Of a stretch of 13,377 nucleotides of DNA, positions 1-7,395 are shown one piece after another. The notes beneath the pieces were generated by a model. That model did no database searches. It saw only the letters and a list, made by a program, of their open reading frames with translations, and was not told the DNA's origin. The translations under genes were made by a program, and so were the position numbers. Location of the stretch: positions 1 through 13,377 of the forward strand of contig JAHDDN010000114.1 in assembly GCA_020629335.1 (NCBI GenBank), read 5' to 3'. This stretch comes from Chitinophagales bacterium. Lineage in GTDB: Bacteria; Bacteroidota; Bacteroidia; Chitinophagales; UBA2359. How positions within the stretch are numbered: the first letter of the stretch is position 1; every line of letters starts with the position of its first letter.

Positions 1-107
1 TTTAATGCAAGTTCGGAATTTATTCCCAAAATTTATTTTGATGCGTTTGCCCTATATTTTACAAGTTCAGTGTCATTTTTAGACTTTAATTTAGTATATT
101 GCCGTAA
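1..107 (+). other. Gene-poor left edge with an open frame running in from outside
   Basis: Frame 1 is open from the window edge to a TGA at 115-117, which lies inside the left arm of the inverted-repeat element that follows. The 38 encoded residues (starting FNASSEFIPKIYF) look moderately protein-like but match no family I recognise. This could be the 3' end of an upstream gene whose stop is supplied by the element, or a chance opening in AT-rich DNA. No other gene or RNA is seen here. Confidence 0.2.
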
Positions 108-271
108 TAAGTACTGATTAGAAAATAACTTCCACATTTAGAAACTAATCTTTTGCACCAATACTTCGTTGAAAAGCCTTGCCGATGCGCTGCATCGACT
201 GCATTTTTCGCCTTGTCTTGGTACAAAATATTTAGCTTCAAATGCCAATTTTATTTTTTAATTAGTACTTA
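108..271. repeat. 164-bp imperfect inverted-repeat element (MITE candidate)
   Basis: The outer arms 108-128 and 251-271 are complementary at 19 of 21 positions and begin TAAGTACT. Inside them, 151-161 (TTTTGCACCAA) pairs with 218-228 (TTGGTACAAAA) with one mismatch, and the centre is a perfect hairpin, CGATGC-GCT-GCATCG, at 183-197. The intervening stretches 129-150 and 229-250 also share complementary CATTT and CTAA blocks. The segment could therefore fold almost end to end. It has no coding capacity. Terminal inverted repeats plus small size suggest a non-autonomous transposon or a long structured RNA. No clear target-site duplication is visible in the flanks. Confidence 0.6.
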
Positions 272-277
272 GTATAA

Positions 278-469
278 AAAATAATAAGGAAGCTTGACTT
301 CTACGAACATATATACTTTGCTAGATTAGCAAAGACCTTTTATTACCTATTAACTAACAGATGTATCAGCTTGACTGTTGATCAAGGGAAATTTAATCAA
401 ATTCAATATATCGAGTACGAGGGGGAGCAAAATTGTTTGGTTTTGTTCGAGTACTTGAACAGGTTATAA
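278..469 (+). pseudogene. Open frame without a start codon, possible gene remnant
   Basis: After an in-frame stop at 275-277 this frame stays open for 63 codons, to TAA at 467-469. The translation contains protein-like stretches such as KLDFYEHIYFARL and QIQYIEYEGEQNCLVLFEYL. There is no ATG or GTG; the only plausible start is TTG at 371. It begins just after the inverted-repeat element, so it may be the 3' part of a gene whose front was lost when that element arrived. I recognise no family. A chance open frame is a real alternative. Confidence 0.25.
444..461. promoter_or_regulatory. 18-bp near-perfect palindrome, possible operator
   Basis: TGTTCGAGTACTTGAACA is symmetric at every position except one G/T pair, around an AGTACT core. 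Dyads of this size are typical of binding sites for dimeric repressors. It overlaps the end of the remnant frame and lies about 280 bp upstream of ricT, so what it would control is unclear. Confidence 0.25.
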
Positions 470-656
470 TTATTGACCAATCATTAAAATTAATAAGCTT
501 TTAAACACTCAAATAAGTTATCAAAAAACGGGGCGCTTAGGCTGCCTGCTAAAAATATTCTAAACTGTGAAAGCTGTGATGCTTTTACTCGACTTATGGA
601 TTAAGAATGTGAAATTGCTTAGACAAAGGATTTTTTATTTATTGCCTGCATTGATG

Positions 657-679
657 ATACCTTGCTTAAGCTAAGGTAT
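657..679. promoter_or_regulatory. Small hairpin in the ricT leader region
   Basis: ATACCTT (657-663) and AAGGTAT (673-679) form a 7-bp stem around the loop GCTTAAGCT, itself nearly palindromic. It sits 63 bp upstream of the ricT start. It has no T-run, so a terminator is unlikely; an operator or 5'-UTR hairpin is possible. The rest of 470-742 shows nothing I can identify. Confidence 0.3.
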
Positions 680-742
680 GAAGTATTATAATATTCCAGA
701 TCACCTTCCTTTTTTAGCTGATTCTATATAAATATTAACACT

Positions 743-2347
743 ATGGGTTGCGGAGCAGCTTGCGGCACTTGTTCTACAAGTGGTGGGTGTGGAGGTGGAT
801 GTAAAACAGGCGGTTGTAATCGCCTGAATGTGTATGACTGGTTATCAGATATTACCCTTACCGCCGAACAGCAAAAATTCAATATCATAGAAGTGAGCTT
901 CAAAAATGGCGCTCGAAAAGGCTTCTATCGAAATAGAAATCATATCAATTGTGTCACTGGTGATATGGTGGTCGTAGAATCACATACTGGTGGCTATGAC
1001 ACTGGAAGAGTCAGCTTAATGGGCGAATTAGTACGCCTACAGATGCTCAAGAAGAAAGTGGCTGAAGATAGCGATAGAGTGATGAATATCATTCGCTTGG
1101 CAGGAGAGCGAGATATGGAACGCTTTGAGGAAGCCAAACTCATGGAGCATCATACGATGCTGCAAGCCCGAATTATTGCCCGTCATTTGGCTTTAGAGAT
1201 GAAAATCGGGGATGTAGAGTATCAAGGCGATAATCGTAAGGCGACTTTTTATTATACGGCAGAAGGCCGTGTCGATTTCCGTGAATTGATTAAGCTTTTT
1301 GCACGTGAATTTAGAGTAAAGATCGAAATGCGTCAGATTGGCTCCCGCCAAGAAGCAGGACGTATTGGGGGCATTGGCTCCTGTGGTAGAGAGCTATGCT
1401 GCTCTACTTGGTTAACTCAGTTTTCTTCTGTTTCAACGATGGCAGCCCGCTATCAAAATTTAGCCATCAATCAATCTAAACTTTCTGGTCAATGTGGTCG
1501 ACTCAAATGCTGTCTAAACTATGAGTTAGATTCCTATTTAGACGCCCTCAAAGACTTCCCTGATGATGCCAATACGCTATTCAGCGTCAAGGGGGAAAAT
1601 CACCTCATCAAAACAGATATTTTCAAAAGAAAAATGTGGTATCGACTTCCGAAAGGTAATACACCAATCGTTTTGAGCGTTGAAAAGGTCAAAGAGGTGA
1701 TCGCCATGAATAAAAGAGGCGAAAGGCCAGAAGATCTCAAAGATATTTACTTTGAAGAACTCGAGCTACCAAGCCCTGAGGAACTCTTGGAAAATAAGGT
1801 GGAAGACTTCGTGGATGCCAATTTATCTGTAGACATATTGGAGCAAAAAGCGCGTAGAGATAAGCGTAGACAGAAACGTAAGAGAAATCAAGAGAAAAGA
1901 AGAAATCAAGCAAGAGAAAACAGACGTTCTGGGAATAAAGAGGGAAAGGAAGCTAAGAAGTCTACTGATAGAGAAAAGAAAGAGCATCATAAAAAGGATC
2001 GCAATAAAAAGCGCTATTCCAATGATAAAAAAGACCCTAAAAATCGCTCTAATAATGAACGAAATAAGGATCATAAATCCAATCATGATAGAAGGCATAA
2101 AGACCATCAGAAAATGAATGATAAGTCTAATAAGCCCGCCAATCCAACGTCCGTAAGGCCTAAAGATCAATCTAAACCTGAAACTAATACAAAACCGAAT
2201 CAGGGCGATCAAAATAAAAATCAAGGAGAACGTAAAAATCAATCTCGTAATAGAAATAGAAACCGCAATCGAAATAGAAACAATCGTCCCAATAAATCCC
2301 AAAAAGGCGATAATCCTAACCCAAAAAAAGATTCGAGTAATGAATAG
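743..2347 (+). CDS. ricT: PSP1-domain protein RicT, with Cys-rich head and long basic tail
   Basis: This 534-residue protein belongs to the PSP1/RicT (YaaT) family. In Bacillus RicT is a subunit of the Fe-S-containing Ric complex that works with RNase Y; in Bacteroidota the role is not established. The N-terminus is Gly/Cys-rich with cysteines at 3, 7, 10, 16, 20 and 25. The PSP1 core spans about residues 40-345, with the family blocks GSCGRELCC (212-220) and QCGRLKCC (250-257) that hold six conserved cysteines. From about residue 368 to the end there is a roughly 165-residue Lys/Arg/Asn-rich low-complexity tail finishing in an alternating Arg-Asn run, probably disordered and possibly RNA-binding. 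The ATG at 743 is chosen because the Cys-rich head follows it directly. The 3' end overlaps gldH by 8 nt, so the two are likely cotranscribed. Confidence 0.9.
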   Translation: MGCGAACGTCSTSGGCGGGCKTGGCNRLNVYDWLSDITLTAEQQKFNIIEVSFKNGARKGFYRNRNHINCVTGDMVVVESHTGGYDTGRVSLMGELVRLQMLKKKVAEDSDRVMNIIRLAGERDMERFEEAKLMEHHTMLQARIIARHLALEMKIGDVEYQGDNRKATFYYTAEGRVDFRELIKLFAREFRVKIEMRQIGSRQEAGRIGGIGSCGRELCCSTWLTQFSSVSTMAARYQNLAINQSKLSGQCGRLKCCLNYELDSYLDALKDFPDDANTLFSVKGENHLIKTDIFKRKMWYRLPKGNTPIVLSVEKVKEVIAMNKRGERPEDLKDIYFEELELPSPEELLENKVEDFVDANLSVDILEQKARRDKRRQKRKRNQEKRRNQARENRRSGNKEGKEAKKSTDREKKEHHKKDRNKKRYSNDKKDPKNRSNNERNKDHKSNHDRRHKDHQKMNDKSNKPANPTSVRPKDQSKPETNTKPNQGDQNKNQGERKNQSRNRNRNRNRNRNNRPNKSQKGDNPNPKKDSSNE

Positions 2348-2804
2348 AGTTTTTGTTATTTTGCTTTTAATTATTTCATTTAGCAGTTGTAATCAAAATA
2401 TCGTATTTGAAGATATGCACGATATAAAAGATGCTCTTTGGACCTATGATGATGTAGCCAAATTTGAAAGCAATATCGTGGATACCTCTGCTCGCTATAA
2501 TATCTACTTTAATGTTCGTCATACTAACCAATACCCCAATATGAATCTGTGGGTATTCATCAAGACCTACTACCCTTCTGGTAGAGTCATGGAGGATAAA
2601 GTGGAGATTCCTTTAGCCAGCAAAGAAGGCCAATGGTATGGCAGCGGATTAAGTGATATTATTAGCGGGCAAGTCATGATGCAACAAAATGCCAAGTTTC
2701 CAGAAAAAGGGAAATATAAATTTGAAATTGCCCAGTATATGCGCCATGACCCTATCAAAGAGATTATGGATATCGGCCTGACTCTCGAAAAAGTAAGTGA
2801 TTAA
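2340..2804 (+). CDS. gldH: Gliding-motility lipoprotein GldH
   Basis: This 154-residue protein has a lipoprotein signal: a hydrophobic stretch at residues 4-14 followed by FSSC with the lipidated Cys at 17. After it comes the GldH pattern, with a YNIYFNVRHTNQYPNMNLW block around residues 53-71 and a C-terminal segment ending in a predicted beta strand (DIGLTLEKV). GldH is needed for gliding in Flavobacterium johnsoniae and is an envelope lipoprotein found only in Bacteroidota. Its start overlaps the end of ricT by 8 nt, an order I recall as widespread in the phylum. Its stop abuts the stop of the convergent peptidase gene with no spacer, so no dedicated terminator fits between them. Confidence 0.88.
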   Translation: MNRVFVILLLIISFSSCNQNIVFEDMHDIKDALWTYDDVAKFESNIVDTSARYNIYFNVRHTNQYPNMNLWVFIKTYYPSGRVMEDKVEIPLASKEGQWYGSGLSDIISGQVMMQQNAKFPEKGKYKFEIAQYMRHDPIKEIMDIGLTLEKVSD

Positions 2805-3548
2805 TTAAGCAAAATGATCTAAGCGTGGAGAAGAAGTACGAAGCGGATCTTGATTGAGAAGCTTCGTCATGCTATAATATAATTCAGGTAAAATTTTCTT
2901 AAAATACGCAGGACGCTCAAAAAAAGTCTCTAAAGAAACAGAGAAAAATTCCATCAAATTTGTGCCACCATAATTACGAATCACTTGATTCTCCCCTGCA
3001 CGAATCACCTTCATTTTTTTAAAGGCTAAATGACGCCAAGTATACCAATCTTCTGAACGGAAAAATTTCGATATACTCAAGCGGGAAAAATTCTCTAAAC
3101 TCAAACAATGACCAAATTCATGTATCGCTATATTAACGGCATCGTCTTCTATTAAAAAACCCTCCACTACCGTCGGCCAAACCAATTTAACCAACCTCCT
3201 TCTTGGACTCACATGCCCACCTAATTCTGCATCTATACCAGGGTAAGTATAAGGACGAGGTACAAGCAATATCTTTTTATACTCCTTCAGCGTATAAGAT
3301 CTCAAACCAAAAGTAATCTGAATAAAGGCGCTTGAAATAATCACTTTCATCTGCTCATCCACCTTCATTCCAAGCTCCGCTTTAAACTTCACCGACAGAA
3401 TAAATCGCCTCAATCGACGTAAAAATCGCTGCCTATTTTGCGCATCTAATTGCCTGAAATATTCGCTATACTGATCTAATATCGCTGCATACTCCTCTTC
3501 ATAAGGAGACCCAAATATACTATCCCAAATACCTTTAATTAAACTCAT
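2805..3548 (-). CDS. mtfA: MtfA-like M90 zinc-dependent peptidase
   Basis: This 247-residue protein carries the zinc-binding motif HEFGH at 143-147 and the downstream motif NLMEFFSVSLETFFERP at 197-213. In the MtfA family that second motif contributes the glutamate ligand, here probably E200. Length and layout fit peptidase family M90. In E. coli MtfA (YeeI) binds the repressor Mlc and has aminopeptidase activity; a link to Mlc is not implied here, because Bacteroidota use the family in unknown ways. There is no signal peptide, so it is predicted cytoplasmic. The ATG at 3548 gives the family N-terminus. It converges with gldH, and repeat copy A begins 55 bp upstream of its start. Confidence 0.85.
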   Translation of the reverse strand: MSLIKGIWDSIFGSPYEEEYAAILDQYSEYFRQLDAQNRQRFLRRLRRFILSVKFKAELGMKVDEQMKVIISSAFIQITFGLRSYTLKEYKKILLVPRPYTYPGIDAELGGHVSPRRRLVKLVWPTVVEGFLIEDDAVNIAIHEFGHCLSLENFSRLSISKFFRSEDWYTWRHLAFKKMKVIRAGENQVIRNYGGTNLMEFFSVSLETFFERPAYFKKILPELYYSMTKLLNQDPLRTSSPRLDHFA

Positions 3549-3602
3549 ACCCCAAGTTCGTAAATTAATGCATTAAATCAATTATTTCTTCTATTTATTT
3601 TT

Positions 3603-3830
3603 AGGGCGCACCCAAGCGCTCGCCAACCTAAACACTCAGCCTCAACCCAATTAATCATTAAACATTACGCATTATGCATTCCCCAAAGGCGCTTGGTCGG
3701 GCTATCCGCTCTTATGCGGCTATTCGGCAGCTACTACGCTAAGCGCTGCTTGTCTGCTAAAGCCAGCCATCGCATCGCTAAGCTTCGTAAGCTCCCTCAT
3801 CACGCCACATACCACTCCTATCCCTTGCGC
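3603..3830 (+). repeat. Structured dispersed repeat, copy A
   Basis: This unit starts with a small GGG-CGCA-CCC dyad at 3604-3613, then a heptamer array at 3654-3680, then a folded core at 3689-3830. Core pairings are GCGC 3689-3692 with 3827-3830, GGG 3699-3701 with CCC 3822-3824, CCGC 3706-3709 with GCGG 3716-3719, and an inner hairpin AGCTT-CGT-AAGCT at 3781-3793. The motif CGGGCTATCC near the 5' end and CTATCCC near the 3' end recur in copy B. It is much more GC-rich than its surroundings and has no coding sign. It may be a structured RNA or a mobile repeat. Confidence 0.75.
3654..3680 (+). repeat. Heptamer array (NNCATTA) beside repeat copy A
   Basis: The stretch reads ATCATTA, AACATTA, CGCATTA, TGCATT: four 7-bp units with a fixed CATTA core and two variable leading bases. 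The same array recurs at 8843-8869 (25 of 27 identical) and 9265-9291 (23 of 27), always beside the structured core. Confidence 0.7.
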
Positions 3831-3967
3831 AATAATATCAATTGTTTAATTTAATAGGCTGTTTTTTAAATAATAAATAAACAAAAAGACTATTTATTAA
3901 ATAAATCTCACTATTAATTGCTTTTCGACTTAACAAATGCTAACTTCCGTTAGAGATAACCAATAAT
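3831..3967. promoter_or_regulatory. AT-rich leader of the TPR genes with two small hairpins
   Basis: This gap holds two weak dyads: AATAAATA (3872-3879) with TATTTATT (3891-3898), and CTAAC-TTCC-GTTAG at 3940-3953. The second ends 14 nt before the ATG of the first TPR gene, so it could lie in the 5' UTR and affect initiation. I see no convincing Bacteroidota promoter consensus, but the region must contain the TPR promoter. Confidence 0.3.
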
Positions 3968-4813
3968 ATGCTTACAAAAATCAAACATATAAATTCACTT
4001 ATCAAGGAGGGGAAGCATACCATCGCTTTGTCTGAATTAATTCCACTTCGAGAGACAATAGAAAAAGGAAGTGTAGAATACGGTTTGGTACTTCAATTAT
4101 TCGGCTCCTTATATTACTATTATGCCGAATTTACGATCTCAATGGAATTCTCACAATCAGCGATAGAAGTATTCAAACAACACCAACAAAAAGATCATAT
4201 AGATAAAACGCAATATACTATCTCCCTAATTTACATCAAATTACAAAAATATGAAGAAGCCCTTAAAGTCTTAAACCGACTACTAAATGATCCTTCTATC
4301 AAAACGGAATTCAGATGGCATATTTTACTACGAAAAGCAGACATCTATCGACTATTAGAGCAATTAAATAAAGCTCAAGCTTTGTATGACCAACTCCTAA
4401 CTGAAACAGCTTCAGACGCCTCTACCTACACTCGAGTACTCATCAATTCTGCGATTAACTTATTTAAATCTAATCAAAAAGAAATGGCTAAAGAGTATTT
4501 CTTAAAAGCCATTAAATTATCTAAGGAATTGAAGCAAGCACGACTAATACTTTATTCCAATATGAATTATGCCTCTTATTTAGCAGAAATGAATGAATCG
4601 GATAAAGCATTAGATCTATTACTTCAATGCTTAGAAATTACAAAAGAAAATAATAATAAAATTAGCATTAAAAATATTTCTACGAATATTGCGATGATTT
4701 ATGAACAAAAAAATCAAATTTTAAAAGCCAATAAGTATAGAAAATTAGCCAATGCTATTCAATTAGAATTAAAAAAAGAGAAAGTAAAATTTGAGAACCA
4801 TCTAAAAACGTAA
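3968..4813 (+). CDS. TPR-repeat protein, first of a tandem pair
   Basis: This 281-residue all-helical protein is made of tetratricopeptide-like repeats. Typical TPR pairs are visible at YEEALKVLNRLL (95-106), LNKAQALYDQLL (133-144), KEMAKEYFLKAI (171-182), and SDKALDLLLQCLEI (211-224). It has no signal peptide or membrane segment, so it is probably a cytoplasmic scaffold or regulator. Its overall form resembles the TPR arrays of quorum-sensing or histidine-kinase-linked regulators, but there is no attached catalytic or DNA-binding domain. It matches the next gene over its full length with no gaps: I count 156 identities in 281 positions. The specific role is unknown. Confidence 0.8.
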   Translation: MLTKIKHINSLIKEGKHTIALSELIPLRETIEKGSVEYGLVLQLFGSLYYYYAEFTISMEFSQSAIEVFKQHQQKDHIDKTQYTISLIYIKLQKYEEALKVLNRLLNDPSIKTEFRWHILLRKADIYRLLEQLNKAQALYDQLLTETASDASTYTRVLINSAINLFKSNQKEMAKEYFLKAIKLSKELKQARLILYSNMNYASYLAEMNESDKALDLLLQCLEITKENNNKISIKNISTNIAMIYEQKNQILKANKYRKLANAIQLELKKEKVKFENHLKT

Positions 4814-4896
4814 CTATTCAGCAAGTAAGCGCTTGAACTAATTGATTGCTTTTGGAATGAATTACTTGTATTTTAGAGCGAAATTTAGCACTTAAA

Positions 4897-5742
4897 ATGT
4901 CTGCAAAAATCAAACAAATAGAATCGCTTATTAGGGAAGGCAAGCATACTGTTGCTTTGTCTAAATCTATTGCTTTACGAAACACCTTAGAAAAAGGGAG
5001 TATTGAATATGGACAAGTCTTGAATCTACTAGGCTCTCTATATTATTACTACGCCGAATTTTCCATTTCGATAAACTTCTTTAAATCTGCCCTTGAAGTA
5101 TTTAAGCAACATAATGCCAATGAAAAAAAAATAAAAGTAGAAGTCAATATGGCATTAATTTATGCCCAAATTAAAGAATATGATCAAGCGCTAATTCTAA
5201 TAAATCAAATACTCGAATATCCTTCAATTGAGAATCAAGTCAAGTGGAGTACCTCATTAAGAAAAGCGGATATTTACCATTTATTACATCAAAGCGAAGA
5301 AGCTCGAAAATTTTATGACGAACTCTTATCAGAAGTACCTATAGAACACCCTTTCTACATCCAAGTACTAATTAATTCCGCTATTAATTTCAGTATCATA
5401 CAAAAAAAAGACGCTGCCGAAAAACAATTCTCAAAGGCTATTGAATTATCTACAAAATTGAAACAGCCTCGCTTATTAATGTATTCCAATATGAACTATG
5501 CCTCCTTTTTGGCTGAAAATAATGAGGAGGACAAAGCCTTGAAAATACTACATGAGTGTTTAGAGGTGGTAAAAGAAAATAATGTCAAAATCAGCATTAG
5601 AAATATATCTATCAATTTAGCCAATATTTATGAATCCAAAAATCAATTACAAGAAGCGAATAAGCACAAACAACTTGCCCAGTCTATTGATTTAGAATTA
5701 GAAAAAGAAAGAGTGAATTTCAAAAAGTATTTACTCAATTAA
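4897..5742 (+). CDS. TPR-repeat protein, second of a tandem pair
   Basis: This 281-residue TPR protein is a tandem duplicate of the gene before it. The most conserved blocks are EYGxVLxLxGSLYYYYAEF (37-55), LRKADIY (121-127), VLINSAIN (157-164) and YSNMNYASxLAE (196-207); the least conserved is about residues 73-118 and 131-156. Conservation of specific surface blocks with drift between them suggests both bind similar partners but may differ in ligand. The 83-bp gap from the first gene holds no clear terminator, so cotranscription is likely. The gene converges with the photolyase gene, with 14 nt between the stop codons. Confidence 0.8.
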   Translation: MSAKIKQIESLIREGKHTVALSKSIALRNTLEKGSIEYGQVLNLLGSLYYYYAEFSISINFFKSALEVFKQHNANEKKIKVEVNMALIYAQIKEYDQALILINQILEYPSIENQVKWSTSLRKADIYHLLHQSEEARKFYDELLSEVPIEHPFYIQVLINSAINFSIIQKKDAAEKQFSKAIELSTKLKQPRLLMYSNMNYASFLAENNEEDKALKILHECLEVVKENNVKISIRNISINLANIYESKNQLQEANKHKQLAQSIDLELEKERVNFKKYLLN

Positions 5743-5756
5743 TATACTGAACTCAT

Positions 5757-7247
5757 TTAATTCAATTGATCGATAAAATCATTCGCTTTTGTTATTAAGC
5801 CCGTTCGCTTTTCATCACTCATTTTATCCAAATTTTTGAGTAACATTCCTAAACGGGGCTGACTACTAAAAAATAATCTGTGTTGATGCATAAAGCGCCA
5901 AAATAGGGCATCCCATATATCTTGCCACTCTCCTTTCGGATAATTACTCATTTTCTTCAAATAATTACTTCCACTGATATAAGGCTTAGTTGACATTAGC
6001 CCTCCATCAGCAAACTGACTCATACCATAAACATTAGGCACCATTACCCAATCATAAGCATCAATAAATAACTCCATAAACCAACGATAAACTTCATCAG
6101 GATCTATTTCACACAACAACATAAAGTTACCCAATACCATCAAGCGTTCAATGTGATGACAATAGCCTGTTTTAAGCACTTTTTTAATCGTTATATCAAC
6201 TGGTGGTATACCTGTTGTAGCGGTATAAAATGCCTTGGGTATTTTTCGTTTAAAGCCCCAAAAGTTCCTAGTTCTTTCTTCACTTCCTTTGACCTCATAG
6301 ACTCCTCTAATAAACTCTCGCCATCCAATAATCTGACGAATAAATCCCTCTGAAGAATTAATAGGAATATCATTCCTTGATAGATACTTCATACATTCAT
6401 CAATAATCAATTGAGGAGTCAACAAGCCTACATTTAACATGGGAGTTAAGACACTGTGATTTAAAATACTATGCTCGGCTACAATCGCATCTTCATAGGG
6501 ACCAAACTCTAAAAAACGTTGCTCAAAAAAATCCTTTAGCCACTTACGGCTATTCTCGAAATTAGTTGGATAAAGTGCATAGGTTGTCAACTCACCTAAA
6601 TGATTCGAAAAATGATCTGCAACATACTTTCTAGCTTCTTCATAATACTCATCTGTTGAGGGATAATGAATGGAAGGAGGTATCTTATTCTTTGGATATT
6701 TTTTTCTATTCTCTATATCATAGGTCCACTTACCTCCCATTGGCTGACCATCTTCTTCTAATAATAAATTAAACTTCTGTCGCTCCTTTTTATAAAAACT
6801 CGTTTGATAAAATTTCTTTTTATCCGTTCTAAAAAACGAACTTAGGTCCTCTGGAGAATTTAAAAATAAAGGAGAGTCATGGAGCGTAAGCTTTACCCCT
6901 CCCCTTTTAGCTGCGGCAATAATTCGTTGACTCAACCAATTATCTGTAGGATCAATACAATGTATTTCTTTAACTCCCTGATTAGCTAATTCTGCTATCA
7001 AATGCCTTATATCTGATCTTTCCTCAATGGCATTGACATAATCAACTTCCACTCCTTTCGATTGTAAAAAAGCCTCGTAAGCCTTCATACTTGCTCTATG
7101 AAAAGCTATCTTCTGTTGGTGAAAAGGATACTGCTTGAAAAACAGATATTCTTCGACTAAATAAACAGGATAATTATTACTAGGAATAGGACTAACTTCA
7201 AAAAGTTGATGCGGAAATATTATATTAACGACATTCATTTTTAGCAT
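5757..7247 (-). CDS. PhrB-type cryptochrome/photolyase lacking the Fe-S cluster ligands
   Basis: This 496-residue flavoprotein is of the bacterial PhrB/FeS-BCP family, whose characterised members repair (6-4) photoproducts in DNA using FAD and light. An N-terminal Rossmann antenna domain (about 5-130; FPHQLF at 11-16) precedes the helical FAD domain, with [10 protein letters not shown] (306-315), [15 protein letters not shown] (361-375) and [17 protein letters not shown] (400-416). The HH pair 364-365 matches the histidines needed for repair in Agrobacterium PhrB. That family normally binds a [4Fe-4S] cluster through four cysteines. Here the only cysteines are at 97, 285, 363 and 379, none at the expected places; the loop at 433-450 reads [18 protein letters not shown]. 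Start could be Met1 or Met4. It overlaps the DUF2256 gene by 23 nt and ends the operon. Confidence 0.88.
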   Translation of the reverse strand: MLKMNVVNIIFPHQLFEVSPIPSNNYPVYLVEEYLFFKQYPFHQQKIAFHRASMKAYEAFLQSKGVEVDYVNAIEERSDIRHLIAELANQGVKEIHCIDPTDNWLSQRIIAAAKRGGVKLTLHDSPLFLNSPEDLSSFFRTDKKKFYQTSFYKKERQKFNLLLEEDGQPMGGKWTYDIENRKKYPKNKIPPSIHYPSTDEYYEEARKYVADHFSNHLGELTTYALYPTNFENSRKWLKDFFEQRFLEFGPYEDAIVAEHSILNHSVLTPMLNVGLLTPQLIIDECMKYLSRNDIPINSSEGFIRQIIGWREFIRGVYEVKGSEERTRNFWGFKRKIPKAFYTATTGIPPVDITIKKVLKTGYCHHIERLMVLGNFMLLCEIDPDEVYRWFMELFIDAYDWVMVPNVYGMSQFADGGLMSTKPYISGSNYLKKMSNYPKGEWQDIWDALFWRFMHQHRLFFSSQPRLGMLLKNLDKMSDEKRTGLITKANDFIDQLN

Positions 7248-7374
7248 TTTTATTTCTTCTACATCTTTCGCTACAGTATTTTACTTCCTCCCATACTTTA
7301 GCCCATTTTTTTCGCCAAGTGAAAGGAAGATTACAGACGATACAAATCTTTTGTGGGAGATGCTGTTTTTTCAT
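7225..7374 (-). CDS. DUF2256 small zinc-ribbon-like protein
   Basis: This 49-residue basic protein has cysteines at 11, 14, 34 and 38 (CxxC...CxxxC) flanking a conserved PFTWRKKW block (17-24) and [10 protein letters not shown] (31-40). That is the DUF2256 pattern. The four cysteines probably bind one zinc. The family is often found beside photolyase genes in aquatic bacteria; its function is unknown. The start ATG is 21 nt after the flavin reductase stop, and the 3' end overlaps the photolyase start by 23 nt in another frame, which implies translational coupling. Small size makes it easy to miss in automated calls, but the intact family motif leaves little doubt that it is real. Confidence 0.88.
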   Translation of the reverse strand: MKKQHLPQKICIVCNLPFTWRKKWAKVWEEVKYCSERCRRNKNAKNECR

Positions 7375-7395
7375 AAAACTTTAAAATGAGTTCAA

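Noticed and set aside
1823..2302. Minus-strand open frame of 159 codons rich in Ile/Ser/Phe
   Set aside because: It is the antisense shadow of the low-complexity Lys/Arg/Asn tail of ricT; the repetitive AT-rich codons simply lack stops on the other strand.
3654..3680. Plasmid-type iterons or replication origin from the heptamer array
   Set aside because: Only four degenerate units, repeated at three places beside structured repeats, with no replication protein or DnaA-box cluster seen.
3689..3830. tRNA or tmRNA within the structured repeat
   Set aside because: It has short hairpins but no T-loop motif, no anticodon arm of correct size and no CCA-like end.
6153..6373. Two short open frames inside the photolyase gene
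   Set aside because: Both overlap strongly conserved photolyase codons in other frames and have no family signal.
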